Assembly: GCA_025936205.1 (NCBI GenBank)
Contig: JAICTU010000014.1
Coordinates: forward strand, 1-38,427
Reading direction: 5' to 3'
Source: Polyangiaceae bacterium
GTDB taxonomy: Bacteria > Myxococcota > Polyangia > Polyangiales > Polyangiaceae
DNA: 38,427 nucleotides
The translations under genes were made by a program, and so were the position numbers. Within the stretch, counting starts at the first letter, position 1; each line of letters begins with the position of its first letter. Shown here one piece after another: positions 8,056-17,210 of the stretch. The notes beneath the pieces were generated by a model. The model worked only from the letters and a program-made list of their open reading frames with translations. It ran no database searches and was not told the DNA's origin.

Positions 8056-8955
8056 TCAACGCTCGAGAAGATCGTGAGCCGCCTCGGCAATGGCCTGCAC
8101 ACCTGCATGGCGAATGCGTCGTTCCGTGGTGATGGCGTAGAACCGCTCCCGCAGCCCATCCGCCTCACCGATCGCCGATACTCCATATTGCTGGCGAATC
8201 TGCCGCGCCACGACGCTGGGTGCGGCAAACACACCCAGCCCGACCTGGCCGAACGTCTTGAGCAGCGCGCTGTCGTCGAACTCCCCCACCATGCGCGGTC
8301 GCACTCCGCGCTCGGAAAACCACTGATCGAGCGCGCGTCGCAGCGAGGTGTATTCGGCGGGAAACAGGAAGGGACACCGATCTAGCGAGCGCGGAAAGCT
8401 ACGCTTTAGGCGCACCGCATGCTCCTCCTCCGCGAAGAACAAAACGCGGCTCTCGCCGAGCAAATGGTTGAAGGCACGGATGGCGTGTGCCGGTCCGATC
8501 GGCGCATCCGTGAGCACCAAGTCCAAGCGTTGCGCTCCCAGCTCGTCGATCAAGCGCTCATGGCGATCCTGGCGGCACATGAGCCGCACCGCCGCACTCT
8601 GGCGCAAGGCCGGCGTGAGAAAACGGTGCACCAGCAGCTTGGGCAGCGCGTCTGCGACGCCCACGACCAGGCGTCGAGGGCGGTCCGCGGGCTCTTCGCG
8701 CACCTGATCCATGAGCTCCTCGCCGAGGCTGAAGATCTCACTCGCGTAGCGATGGACCAGCTCGCCCGTCTGCGTCAGCTCCAGCCGCCGCCCCTCGCGC
8801 CGAAACAGATCGGAGCCGATGCTCTTCTCGAGCTGCCGGATCTGCGCGCTGACCGTGGGTTGCGCCAGGCGCAGACGCCGCGCGGCCGCACCGACGCCTC
8901 CCTCGCGCACCGCGAGGAAGAAGTAGAGCAAGTGATGATAATTCAGCGAGTCCAC
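8056..8955 (-). CDS. nhaR: LysR-family regulator, NhaR-like
   Basis: A 299-residue LysR-type regulator. The N-terminal helix-turn-helix (NYHHLLYFFLAVREGGVGAA, then PTVSAQIRQLEK) is followed by a substrate-binding domain with VGVADALPKLLVHRFL and GEFDDSALLKTFGQVGLGVF. These match the E. coli NhaR sequence closely, and NhaR activates the NhaA sodium/proton antiporter gene. The GTG at 8955 was chosen because it places the start exactly as in NhaR (four residues before NYHHL) and gives almost the same length (299 against 301). An upstream ATG at 8994 adds 13 unconserved residues. No antiporter gene lies in the window, so the target is inferred from the family only. Confidence 0.85.
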   Translation of the reverse strand: MDSLNYHHLLYFFLAVREGGVGAAARRLRLAQPTVSAQIRQLEKSIGSDLFRREGRRLELTQTGELVHRYASEIFSLGEELMDQVREEPADRPRRLVVGVADALPKLLVHRFLTPALRQSAAVRLMCRQDRHERLIDELGAQRLDLVLTDAPIGPAHAIRAFNHLLGESRVLFFAEEEHAVRLKRSFPRSLDRCPFLFPAEYTSLRRALDQWFSERGVRPRMVGEFDDSALLKTFGQVGLGVFAAPSVVARQIRQQYGVSAIGEADGLRERFYAITTERRIRHAGVQAIAEAAHDLLER

Positions 8956-9097
8956 GTCGCTGCCGCTCGCCGCGCCACAGAGGCACGCTAACATGAGCGC
9001 GCCGGCTTCCGGCCGTTGCTCGTCCTGTATGTCAGCAATCCAGAGAGAAACCAGACACCCCTGGCCCCTCAGGAAGTGGCATTTCTCTCGAAGAATT

Positions 9098-9173
<76 letters not shown>

Positions 9174-9215
9174 AGATCTGAGTAAGTGAGCCGGCAATGC
9201 CGACCGGCGGAGCTT

Positions 9216-10478
9216 TTAGCTCGAAGCCCGGTTTTCCGGCAAGCGGCTTTTGGCGCCATCGCCCGCAGAACGCTGGCGCAGCCGTTCGAGTCGTTCGAGG
9301 ACCGCCTTGGCCGAGAGCGTGCCCTTGTAAACGTACAGGGCGCCGCTCGGGTGGTCGTCGAGGACTTCTTCGCTGACGCGGAGGCGCTGGCTGGCCGCAA
9401 ACAGGAGTTTTTCGGGGAAGCCACGCTGGACGAGCTCCACGCGGCGCCAGACGGCCTCCCGGCTCCAGTAGCCGAGGACTTCGAGCCAGATGACTTCGCC
9501 AGTGCGATGGGCGAAGCGCAGGTCGGGGATGCACAGGCCAATGCCGGGCAGGTTCATGACCTGGTCGGCAGGGCTCGCGGTCCAGCCGTCTCGCCCGCCG
9601 TCGAAGGCGGCGAGCAGGGCCTCCACTTCATCGGGCAGGCGGGCGCGGCTGCCGTCGGGCGCGCTGGGGTTGCGCTGCGAGAGCAGGAAGCGGAGCGGCG
9701 TGCGGGTCTTGCCCCAGCGAAGCTGGGCTTCGAGCTCGAGCCGGTCGGCCTGGAGCAGCGCGGGGAGCAGCAGCGCGAGCTGGAGGCCGTACTTGGTCAC
9801 GGACTCGAACAGACTGAAGGGGCCGTCGATCTCGATGCGCTGGCTGCCCGCTTCTCCCGGCTGAACTTGAAAGAGCAGGCGCCGGAACTTGAGCTTGCGG
9901 AACAGCTCGCGATACCCGTCCGGGGTTGCGCACCAGACCTGGGCCGTGACCTTCACCGCCCGCAGTAGCACCGCCTGGAGTTGCCCGAGGTCGTAGCTGC
10001 GCAGCAACTCCGGCGCGCTCAGCTCCGGCGCGCGCAGCAGCCGCTGTTCCGCTCTCAAGTCGGAGTAGAGTCCGCGCTCGAGCTGTTCGGGAGCCAGCCC
10101 GAGCTCGGCGCCCACCTGGGCGAGCACGGCACCGCGATCGAAGCGCTGCCCGGGCTCGTGCTGGGCACGGGCCTCGGCCGCAGCGAGGAAGACCTGGCTG
10201 CGCAGCGTCGGCGGATCGATCGGCGCCTCGGTGTCGAACTCGCAGGCGTCTTCGATCAGCTTGCGCAGTCCTGCCGCGAGCTTGATCTCGCGCGCCGCCG
10301 TCTCCACCTCGGCCCAGGCTGCCTCGAGCTCGTGCTGGGTGCCGCCGCACTGGGAGCGCGCGAGCTCGAGGTAAGAGGCAGCGAGCTCTTCCGCGCGCTG
10401 GCGCTGCTTGCCGCTCAGCGCCGTGACGTGCAACTGGTCGCCGCGTTTGGTGGCTCGGACGAGATCTGCGGTCAACAT
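9216..10478 (-). CDS. Bax1-like nuclease (DUF790), partner of XPB helicase
   Basis: A 420-residue protein beginning MLTADLVRATKRGDQL, the typical DUF790 N-terminus. The C-terminal part carries GIGLCIPDLRF...VIWLEVLGYWSREAV, the PD-(D/E)xK-like nuclease signature of Bax1 (Asp in PDLRF and Glu in LEVLGYW as likely metal ligands). Bax1 was described in archaea as the structure-specific nuclease that binds XPB helicase, together cutting the 3' side of DNA bubbles in a nucleotide-excision-type reaction. Here the gene begins 10 bases after the XPB-like gene stops, which fits that pairing. The start at 10478 was chosen because the family N-terminus begins there; a longer frame up to 10637 only overlaps the helicase gene. 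Confidence 0.88.
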   Translation of the reverse strand: MLTADLVRATKRGDQLHVTALSGKQRQRAEELAASYLELARSQCGGTQHELEAAWAEVETAAREIKLAAGLRKLIEDACEFDTEAPIDPPTLRSQVFLAAAEARAQHEPGQRFDRGAVLAQVGAELGLAPEQLERGLYSDLRAEQRLLRAPELSAPELLRSYDLGQLQAVLLRAVKVTAQVWCATPDGYRELFRKLKFRRLLFQVQPGEAGSQRIEIDGPFSLFESVTKYGLQLALLLPALLQADRLELEAQLRWGKTRTPLRFLLSQRNPSAPDGSRARLPDEVEALLAAFDGGRDGWTASPADQVMNLPGIGLCIPDLRFAHRTGEVIWLEVLGYWSREAVWRRVELVQRGFPEKLLFAASQRLRVSEEVLDDHPSGALYVYKGTLSAKAVLERLERLRQRSAGDGAKSRLPENRASS

Positions 10479-10488
10479 GGCGGGGGCC

Positions 10489-11853
10489 TCACCGATACGC
10501 CTCGTGGTCGCGACGCCGTTCGCTGGTGAAGGTCTCGGCGGTGCCCTTCGAGACCAGTTCGTAGAGCTTGGCGCGCTTGCCTTCGCGCTGGCGCAGGATA
10601 CGGCCCAGGCGCTGTACGTGCTCGCGCACGGAGGCACTGCCGCTGATCACGACCGCGACGTTGGCTTCGGGGACGTCGACGCCCTCGTTCAGCACCTTGG
10701 AGGTGACGACCGCGCCGTACTTGCGCTGGGCGAAACGCTCCAGGATCTGGCTGCGCTCGCTGACCTTGGTCTGGTGGGTGATCGCGGGCACCAGAAAGCG
10801 CCGCGAGACCTGGTACGCCGTGGCGTTGTCTTGCGTGAAGATCAACATCAGGTCGTCGCGATGGGTCTCGATCAAGAGCTCCAGGTAGTCGAGCTTGGCG
10901 GGCGCGGCCAGCGCCAGCTCGCGCTGGCGGCGATAGGCTTGCATCGCGCGCCGCCCCGCCGCGCCGCGGGAGGAGCGCTGCACGAACTCGAGCCAGCCCT
11001 GTGGACCGCTCATGCGAATGCCCTGCGAGCGCAGAAAGCCCGTGTAGATGGCCCGCTCGGACTCGTATTCGGCGCGCTCGCTCGGGCTCAGGCTGACGGT
11101 GATCTGCTCGGTCTCGTAGTCCGCCAGGTACTCGCCGGAGAGGTCGACGATCTCCTTGCGGTACACGACCGGCCCGATCAGGTCCTCGAGCAGCGCCTCG
11201 CGCCCGTCCGCGCGCTCCAGCGTCGCGGTCAGTCCCAAGCGAAACGGCGCCAGGCACTGGCGAGCAGCCAGCGTGTACGCCTCCGCGGGCAGGTGGTGGC
11301 ACTCGTCGAACACCACGCAGCCGAAGCGCGCCCCCAGGTTCTCCATGTGCAGGTACGCCGAGTCGTAGGTGGTCACGGTCAGCGGGTGCAGCGTGTACTC
11401 ACCACCGCCGACCACCCCCACCTCGACGCCGAAGCTGGCGCGCAGCAGATCGTACCACTGCTGCACCAGCGCCAGAGTCGGCGCGACCACCAGCGTGCTG
11501 CGCCGCCACAGGTCGATCGCCAGCACCGCCACGTGGCTCTTGCCGGCGCCGGTCGGCAGCACCACCACCCCCCTGCCCTTCTGCTGCTTGAAGGCCGCCA
11601 GCGCCTCGCTCTGAAAGGGCCGAGGCGTGCGCTGCACGCGCAGGCCGAAGTCGAGCTCCGGATAGTTGCGCGCCTGATCTTCGAAGCTCACGGCGAGCTG
11701 GCGCAAGCCCAGCACCAGCGGCGCATAGCTCGAGGCGGGCGCGCGAAAGCAAGCGCTGCGCGGATCCCAGGCGCAGCCGGCGGGTAGCCCCGTGAGCTCG
11801 CTGCCGACGCCCCTCAGCTCCAGGGTTCCGGCAACGAAGTGCAGCGATGCCAC
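10489..11853 (-). CDS. XPB/Rad25-family DNA helicase
   Basis: A 454-residue superfamily 2 helicase. Residues 1-60 resemble the XPB damage-recognition domain. Motif I is PTGAGKS (100-106), motif Ia APTLAL, motif II DECHH (183-187), motif III LTATLERADGRE, motif V NEGVDVPEA and motif VI QRLGRILR (414-421). The residues after motif III correspond to the XPB RED motif (Arg-Glu-Asp), here R-A-D (214-216). Between the two RecA lobes lies a helical insertion (about 250-300) in the position of the XPB thumb. XPB unwinds DNA at lesions and promoters; bacterial and archaeal forms work with Bax1, encoded directly downstream here. The ribosome-binding site aggagg lies 10 bases before the ATG. Confidence 0.9.
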   Translation of the reverse strand: MASLHFVAGTLELRGVGSELTGLPAGCAWDPRSACFRAPASSYAPLVLGLRQLAVSFEDQARNYPELDFGLRVQRTPRPFQSEALAAFKQQKGRGVVVLPTGAGKSHVAVLAIDLWRRSTLVVAPTLALVQQWYDLLRASFGVEVGVVGGGEYTLHPLTVTTYDSAYLHMENLGARFGCVVFDECHHLPAEAYTLAARQCLAPFRLGLTATLERADGREALLEDLIGPVVYRKEIVDLSGEYLADYETEQITVSLSPSERAEYESERAIYTGFLRSQGIRMSGPQGWLEFVQRSSRGAAGRRAMQAYRRQRELALAAPAKLDYLELLIETHRDDLMLIFTQDNATAYQVSRRFLVPAITHQTKVSERSQILERFAQRKYGAVVTSKVLNEGVDVPEANVAVVISGSASVREHVQRLGRILRQREGKRAKLYELVSKGTAETFTSERRRDHEAYR

Positions 11854-11941
11854 CCCCGCCTCCTATCAAGTCGCCTCGGAGGCGTACAGGCCCGTTCTCC
11901 CGTGGACCGGCCCTTTGCCCCGCGGGGCGCCCGGAGCCGCC

Positions 11942-12607
11942 TCAGAACAAGAGCGCGGCCGCGCCGCCGCTCGGCTCGCCGCCGATCAGGTCGATCGGAA
12001 GGTGCCACTCGATCTCGCCGATGTACGTGCCGCGCCGTTCGCGGAAGCGCACGCGAGTGATCGAGCAGTTGCTGAACCGCAGCATCACGGCGCGCGGCAC
12101 CGGCACGCTCACCAGGGCCTTGGTCAGCTGAAACAACAGCCCGCCGTGCGACACCAGGAGCAGCCGGTGCTCCGCCGCGCGATGTCGCTCCGAGAGCTTG
12201 GCCATCAGTCGCTGCACCCGCGCTTGCACGTCGTCATAGGCTTCGCCGCCGAACTCGGAGTAGTCGCCCATGCCGTCGATGCCGCGCGCGTAGAAGCTCG
12301 GGTGCTCCTGGTGCAGCTGCGCATGCGGCTTGCCCTGCATCTCGCCGACATGCACCTCTTCCAGATCCGGGTCTTCGAGCGCGGCCGGCGCACCCGTCTG
12401 CTCGATGATGATGCCCGCCGTATCGCGCGCGCGCCGCAGCGGAGAGCAGTACACGGCGTGCCAGCTCAGCCCGCGCTCGTGAAACCAGCTGCCGAGCTGG
12501 GCCGCTTGGCGCCGCCCGAGCTCGCTGAGCGGGGCATCGGAGCGCCCTTGCAGAATACCGTCGCGATTGGCCGTGCTCTGGCCGTGGCGAACCAGCGTCC
12601 ACTCCAC
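11942..12607 (-). CDS. Histidine phosphatase family protein (phosphoglycerate-mutase-like)
   Basis: A 221-residue protein with the N-terminal catalytic signature LVRHGQSTAN (phosphohistidine His8 in RHG), YCSPLRRARDTA, the acid residue region near HVGEMQGK, and the second histidine in LLLVSHGG. The family removes phosphate from sugars, cofactors (CobC-like, alpha-ribazole phosphatase) or proteins; the substrate cannot be told from sequence. The start codon is GTG, one base after the upstream lipoprotein's stop codon, so the two are probably co-transcribed. The gene stops 88 bases before the XPB helicase start on the same strand. Confidence 0.88.
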   Translation of the reverse strand: MEWTLVRHGQSTANRDGILQGRSDAPLSELGRRQAAQLGSWFHERGLSWHAVYCSPLRRARDTAGIIIEQTGAPAALEDPDLEEVHVGEMQGKPHAQLHQEHPSFYARGIDGMGDYSEFGGEAYDDVQARVQRLMAKLSERHRAAEHRLLLVSHGGLLFQLTKALVSVPVPRAVMLRFSNCSITRVRFRERRGTYIGEIEWHLPIDLIGGEPSGGAAALLF

Positions 12608-12608
12608 G

Positions 12609-13358
12609 CTACGGCACCCCGGCCAGGCTCTCGTCGCGCTCCGGTGCGCTGATGCTCGCGGCGCAGGTCAGCGCTTGCTCCTGCCGAATGCAGCGCACAC
12701 CGACCAGCGTGCTCGCGCCGAGAAAGCCCGCCGCCGCCCGCAGTCCATGATGCATGCTAGCCTCGGCGCAGCCCGCGTCGCAGCGCGCCGACAGGTCGCC
12801 GAGCTTCACTTGCCCGACGCGCGGGAAGTCGACCTCGGCCACGCTCTCGGCGCCGCCCGCGGGACCCCGCTTGCGCTTCGCTGCGGGCCAGAAGTCGACG
12901 CGGATGCGCCAGGCGTCGCGCGCCGATTCGAAGGGGGGCGGCGGGGGCTTCTGTGCGGCAGGAGCATTGTCGGGTCCCCACACTTCGCCGCTGCAGCCCA
13001 CCCAGCTCGGACGCGCGGCGTTGCCGTCGCGCTTCTGTTCGCACTCGGGTTGCGTCAGGAAGCTACCGCCCGCTTCCGCCGCGCCTTCGCGCAGTGCTGC
13101 GTGCAGCAAGCCCACGGAACAGCCCAGGTCGCTGGCACGCGCACCTTTCACCTCCGCGTCGGGATCGAGCGATTTGCACTCGGCGCTGACATCGCCACGG
13201 CGCTCGAGACCCGGCGGCGGATGCGCACCCACTTCGATGCCCTCCGCCGGTGTCACCGCGGGTTGCCGGCTCCCGGAAAACTGGACGCCGCTGCCCATGC
13301 AGCCCGCGAGCGCGACCGCCCCCAGCGCCGCGCCGACCTCGACCCATTTGCCCTGCAT
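12609..13358 (-). CDS. Lipoprotein, unknown function
   Basis: A 249-residue protein with a signal peptide and lipobox (ALGAVALAGC, Cys20). The mature part has about nine cysteines, a Pro-rich run near residue 140 and a segment VDFPRVGQVKLGDLSARCDAGC. No family is recognised. It lies between DNA polymerase IV (78 bases upstream) and the histidine phosphatase (1 base downstream) on the same strand. It may simply be a member of the transcript, with no functional link to repair. Confidence 0.7.
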   Translation of the reverse strand: MQGKWVEVGAALGAVALAGCMGSGVQFSGSRQPAVTPAEGIEVGAHPPPGLERRGDVSAECKSLDPDAEVKGARASDLGCSVGLLHAALREGAAEAGGSFLTQPECEQKRDGNAARPSWVGCSGEVWGPDNAPAAQKPPPPPFESARDAWRIRVDFWPAAKRKRGPAGGAESVAEVDFPRVGQVKLGDLSARCDAGCAEASMHHGLRAAAGFLGASTLVGVRCIRQEQALTCAASISAPERDESLAGVP

Positions 13359-13435
13359 GCTCGTAGCGTTTCAGCGATCGGCAGGCCGCGCAAGTCCCGC
13401 ACACGCGCGCCGCCCACCCGCCGCCGCCTCGCAGC

Positions 13436-14722
13436 TCAGGCGCCGCGCTTGATGCCGCGGCCGTGCGTGACTTTCCCGGGCGTTTCGACCGCCCTGCCGA
13501 TGGCCTGGCTGCCAAACCGCTCGGCGATGGCGTCCAAGGTAGGACCCAGGCGTCCCCGGGAGCGGATCGGATCCGCGCCCGTGCTCACGCCCTGGGCCGA
13601 CGCCGCGGGCGCCGCGCCGGGCTCGAACAACCCGAGCTGCCCCTGCTGCGCGGCGCTCGATTCGAGCCCCGAGACAGACACCCCGAGCAGCCGGATCGGC
13701 GCGCGCAGCGCCGCGGACCGCCACAGCGCTCGCGCTACGCTGAAGATCTGCTCGGCGTCGTCCGTCGGGTCCGGCAGCGTCTGCCTGCGCGACAAGAGCG
13801 GATAGTGGGGACCGCGCGCGGTCGCCCGCCCTGCATCCGCGCGAGCGAGCTTGATCTTCAGGCAGATGGTACGGCCCCGGTAGCCAGCGCGCCGCAGCCG
13901 GCGCGCCACGGCGTCGGCATGCACGCGCAGGACCTCGTCGACGCGGGCCTCCGACTGTACGTCGCTCTCGAAGGTGTTCTCTTCACCGATCGATTTGGGG
14001 GCGCGCTCGGCCTCGACCTCGCGCGCGTCCTCACCGCGCGCCAGCGCTTGCAGCTCCGACGCGCGCCGCCCGACCAGCGCCTCGAGCGGCGCGCGCTCCA
14101 GACCCGCGAGCTCGCCGAAGGTGTCGACACCGATCGCGCGCAGCTTGCGCTCCAGCACGGGTCCGACTCCCCACAGCTCGCCGATCGCGAGTGGATCCAG
14201 GGCGGCGCGCACTTCGCTCGCCGGGATCACGCGCAGCCCGTCGGGCTTGCCCAGGTTGCAGGCGATCTTGGCCACCAGCTTGTTGGGCGCAGCACCCACC
14301 GATACGCGCAGCTGGGTTGCGGCGAGCACGCGTTGCTTCAGCTCGCGCGCGAGCGCCTCGATGCCGCCGAACAGGCCCACCGATCCGCTCACATCCAGGA
14401 ACGCCTCATCCAGGGCCAGCGGCTCGACCAGCGGCGTGAAGTCGTGGAACAGGGTCTGGATCTGCCGGGAGACCTCGGCATAGAGCGCCATGTTGCTCGG
14501 CAGATACACCCCGTCCGGGCACAGCTTGCGGGCGCGAAAGCCGGGCATCGCCGAGCGCACCCCGAAACGCCTCGCCTCGTACGAGGCCGCCGCAACCACA
14601 CCGCGCGGCGAGGTCGCGCCGACGATCACCGGGCGGCCGCGCAGCTCCGGATGATCGCGCTGCTCGATCGACGCGTAGAACGCGTCCATGTCGGCATGCA
14701 GGATCCAGTGCTCGGCGGCCAT
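13436..14722 (-). CDS. dinB: DNA polymerase IV (Y-family translesion polymerase)
   Basis: A 428-residue Y-family polymerase. The N-terminus ILHADMDAFYASIEQRD supplies the first catalytic Asp, SYEARRFGVRSAMP follows, and the second catalytic site is LALDEAFLDVS. The thumb helix-hairpin-helix (IGELWGVGPVLERKLRAIGVDTFGEL) and the little-finger domain come next. It copies past damaged bases without proofreading. The start at 14722 (ATG) was chosen because the conserved N-terminus begins at once; a TTG 33 bases upstream is unlikely. The C-terminal 70 or so residues after LGLF are longer than in E. coli DinB. That tail follows the LGLFEP motif, which may be a beta-clamp-binding peptide. Confidence 0.93.
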   Translation of the reverse strand: MAAEHWILHADMDAFYASIEQRDHPELRGRPVIVGATSPRGVVAAASYEARRFGVRSAMPGFRARKLCPDGVYLPSNMALYAEVSRQIQTLFHDFTPLVEPLALDEAFLDVSGSVGLFGGIEALARELKQRVLAATQLRVSVGAAPNKLVAKIACNLGKPDGLRVIPASEVRAALDPLAIGELWGVGPVLERKLRAIGVDTFGELAGLERAPLEALVGRRASELQALARGEDAREVEAERAPKSIGEENTFESDVQSEARVDEVLRVHADAVARRLRRAGYRGRTICLKIKLARADAGRATARGPHYPLLSRRQTLPDPTDDAEQIFSVARALWRSAALRAPIRLLGVSVSGLESSAAQQGQLGLFEPGAAPAASAQGVSTGADPIRSRGRLGPTLDAIAERFGSQAIGRAVETPGKVTHGRGIKRGA

Positions 14723-14758
14723 GGCCGGGGAGCAGTATAGAACCTGGCGGCGCAAACG

Positions 14759-15811
14759 TCAGCGCGAGCGCACGGATGCGATGGCCTGCCGCAACTCCTC
14801 GACCGCGACCGGCTTGTAGAGCAAAGGTGCCTGCAAACGCTCCAGAAAGCGCTGCGTCTTTTCGTTGGGCTGGCCGCCAGTGCAGAAGACCACGCGCGGC
14901 ATCATCTGCGGGCGCAGCTCGAACAGCTCCGAGAAGAACGCCGGGCCGTCGAGCTTGGGCATGCCGATGTCACAGATGATGGCGTCGACCTGGGCGCCAC
15001 CGAGCACCACACGCAGGGCTTCCGCACCGTCGCGCGCCGTGACCACCTCGTGGTCCGTGGCCAGCACGCGCCGGAACGCGCGCAGCACGGCGGGATCGTC
15101 GTCCACCAACAGCACGCGGGGCGGCGCGATGTCGACCTGCGTGACGGGCCCCTCCTCATCATCGCTCGCGGCCGGCGCGGGCTTGGTCGCGCCTTCCAGC
15201 GCGGGTGGCGCGGGCTTCGTCGCACGAGCGGCCTCGCCCGTCGCGGCTGCTCGTGCAGGCTCCGGGAGCGGAAGGGCGGGCGGTGCCGGTGGCGTTGCCG
15301 CCGCCTCGCTCTCCGCTTCGGGCTCGGCCGCGGGCGCGGCGGGCTGAATGCGTTCCGTGACCACCGGTGCGGAAGAAATGGGGGCCAGCTCCGGCGGCGG
15401 CAGGGAGCCTGCCGGGTGCGCCAGGCGCCGCGCCAGCTGCTCGCAATCGAGCAGCGCAGCCCACGCCGACTCCAGCGTGTGCTCGTGGCTCTGAGCGAAC
15501 ATCGCCATCTCGATCAGGGCATCCTCGCCGCCCAGCGAGCGCAATCCGCCCAGGCCTTCGACCACGGCGGCCACCTCGTGAAAGCGTTGCCGCAGCCGCC
15601 CCAGACTGGTGTTCAACTCCAGGACCAGCGAGCCGACCATGCTCGGATCGGCGCCGAGAACGCTCGAGCTGGCCGGCGCTCGCTGCGTCTCGCGCGGGCC
15701 CGCGGGATCTCGTCGGGCCTGAGAGGCCGGCGACCAGGGCGAGACCTCCAGTACGGGCTCGGCATCGGCCCCATCGCCGGTGTCCCCCGAAGGTCTCCGC
15801 TCTCCTGCCAT
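14759..15811 (-). CDS. Response-regulator receiver protein with N-terminal helical domain
   Basis: A 350-residue protein. The C-terminal 125 residues are a receiver domain: VLLVDDDPAVLRAF with the acidic pocket, phosphoacceptor Asp in AIICDIGMPKLDG, Thr in VVFCTGG and Lys in LLYKPV. No output domain follows it, so signalling likely goes through the N-terminal part, a helical segment (about residues 55-135, HEVAAVVEGLGG) joined by an Ala/Pro-rich linker. This looks like a member of a phosphorelay or scaffolding protein. The ATG at 15811 was preferred to a TTG at 15841. The gene stops 36 bases before dinB on the same strand. The cognate kinase is not in the window. Confidence 0.85.
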   Translation of the reverse strand: MAGERRPSGDTGDGADAEPVLEVSPWSPASQARRDPAGPRETQRAPASSSVLGADPSMVGSLVLELNTSLGRLRQRFHEVAAVVEGLGGLRSLGGEDALIEMAMFAQSHEHTLESAWAALLDCEQLARRLAHPAGSLPPPELAPISSAPVVTERIQPAAPAAEPEAESEAAATPPAPPALPLPEPARAAATGEAARATKPAPPALEGATKPAPAASDDEEGPVTQVDIAPPRVLLVDDDPAVLRAFRRVLATDHEVVTARDGAEALRVVLGGAQVDAIICDIGMPKLDGPAFFSELFELRPQMMPRVVFCTGGQPNEKTQRFLERLQAPLLYKPVAVEELRQAIASVRSR

Positions 15812-16027
15812 GGGAGGCCCCTTTTTCACGAAGCTAGGCAACGGCCAAGTCTCCTACGCCTTCACCACATCAGCGCAAATGGCCGACACGTGCCGACTTT
15901 TTTCGCGGCCACATAGCCGACCCAGTCCGGCTCAGTTCGCTAAAGCTTCCTCGACGTTTCGCCGCTGCTAGTCCCGACCGGCCTCGCCACCGGAACTCCG
16001 GTCCGAGCCCCTTTGAGCAATTTCTTC

Positions 16028-17101
16028 ATGACGTCCCGTCGAGTGATGGCTGGTTCTCTCCAACTCTCCGACGAGCAAGCCCTCGTGCTCGCGTGCCTGG
16101 AGGCGGGGCTGGGCGAAGCCGACACCTGTGAGTCGACCGGGCTGAACCCGGAGCGGCTCGCCCTGGTGGTGCACGACCTCGAACAGTTGCACGTGCTGAA
16201 CGCGCCGCCCGGGGCGCCGGGTGCGCAGCCATCGAACGACGACGACGAGCTGCCGAGCGGCATCGAGCCCTGGAGCGGCGATTCGATGCCGGAGGGCAGC
16301 GCATCGAGCCACGATCTGCACGCGCCCCTTTCGGAGCGCGATCCGGGTTCCGTTTCGTCGCTGCCCCCGCGGCACAGCAGGCCGCCAGGAAGTAAGCCGC
16401 CGGCCGTGGACGAGGTGAACTTCCGGCGCGTCTACGAGACGCACTTCCGCGAGCTGGAGGTCGGCGAGCGCCAGGATTCAGCGCGCCATGTCGCCGGCCC
16501 GGAGCTGTTCGCCCTGTGTCTGGATCCCGCGCCCGAGGTGATCGCGGCGCTGCTCGACAACCTGCACTTCGGACTCGACCACGCGCGGGTCGTGGCGTTG
16601 CACCACAAGAACCCCGCCGGTCTCGAAATCCTGGCGCGGCGCGCGCAGCTGCTGCGCGATCAGCACGTGCAGCGCCGGCTGCTGCAGAACCTTCAGACCC
16701 CCGAGAACGTGCTGGAGCGCGTGCTGCGCAACAAGCGCCTGATCGACATCTACCGGCTCAGCATCGATCGCGATCTGCCCGAGCGCAATCGCCTGAAGGT
16801 GCGCGCACGCTTGCGGCCGAGCTTCGCCAACGCGGACGCAGAAGAGCGTGCGGCGCTGATCATCAAGACCGAAGGCCGCTGCCTGGTGGGCCTCTCGGGT
16901 TGCACCTTCGACGCGCGCACGACGCAGCTCCTGTGCAACCAGTCGTTCCTTTCGACCTTGTTCATCCAGAACCTGGCGCGCTTCCCCGCGACGCCGCCGG
17001 TCCTGATCGCGAAGCTGCTGCGCTCGCCCACGGTGCAGCGCCAGCCCCAGCTGCGCGCGCTGCTCCTGCGCCACGGCAACGCAAGTCACGACAAGCGCTA
17101 G
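16028..17101 (+). CDS. Helical protein of unknown function
   Basis: About 357 residues. An N-terminal segment (to about residue 60) looks helical with LSDEQALVLACLEAGLGEAD, reminiscent of a winged helix. It is followed by an acidic, low-complexity linker (to about 135) and a C-terminal domain of about 215 residues made of regular amphipathic helices (LLDNLHFGLDHARVVALHHK, LLQNLQTPENVLERVLRNKR). These look HEAT-like, but no family is recognised. There are no membrane segments. Start choice is uncertain: TTG at 16013, ATG at 16028 and ATG at 16046 are all possible. Divergent from the response-regulator gene. Confidence 0.7.
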   Translation: MTSRRVMAGSLQLSDEQALVLACLEAGLGEADTCESTGLNPERLALVVHDLEQLHVLNAPPGAPGAQPSNDDDELPSGIEPWSGDSMPEGSASSHDLHAPLSERDPGSVSSLPPRHSRPPGSKPPAVDEVNFRRVYETHFRELEVGERQDSARHVAGPELFALCLDPAPEVIAALLDNLHFGLDHARVVALHHKNPAGLEILARRAQLLRDQHVQRRLLQNLQTPENVLERVLRNKRLIDIYRLSIDRDLPERNRLKVRARLRPSFANADAEERAALIIKTEGRCLVGLSGCTFDARTTQLLCNQSFLSTLFIQNLARFPATPPVLIAKLLRSPTVQRQPQLRALLLRHGNASHDKR

Positions 17102-17210
17102 CTCACGCCAGCGGGGTTTGTCGCCTCGTCGGTCGGAAGTGATCGCGTGCGTCCGGGGTTAATTTGGCCGTGGCTCTTGCCGCAGGGTACGGTTCTCAGC
17201 CGGGAGACGT

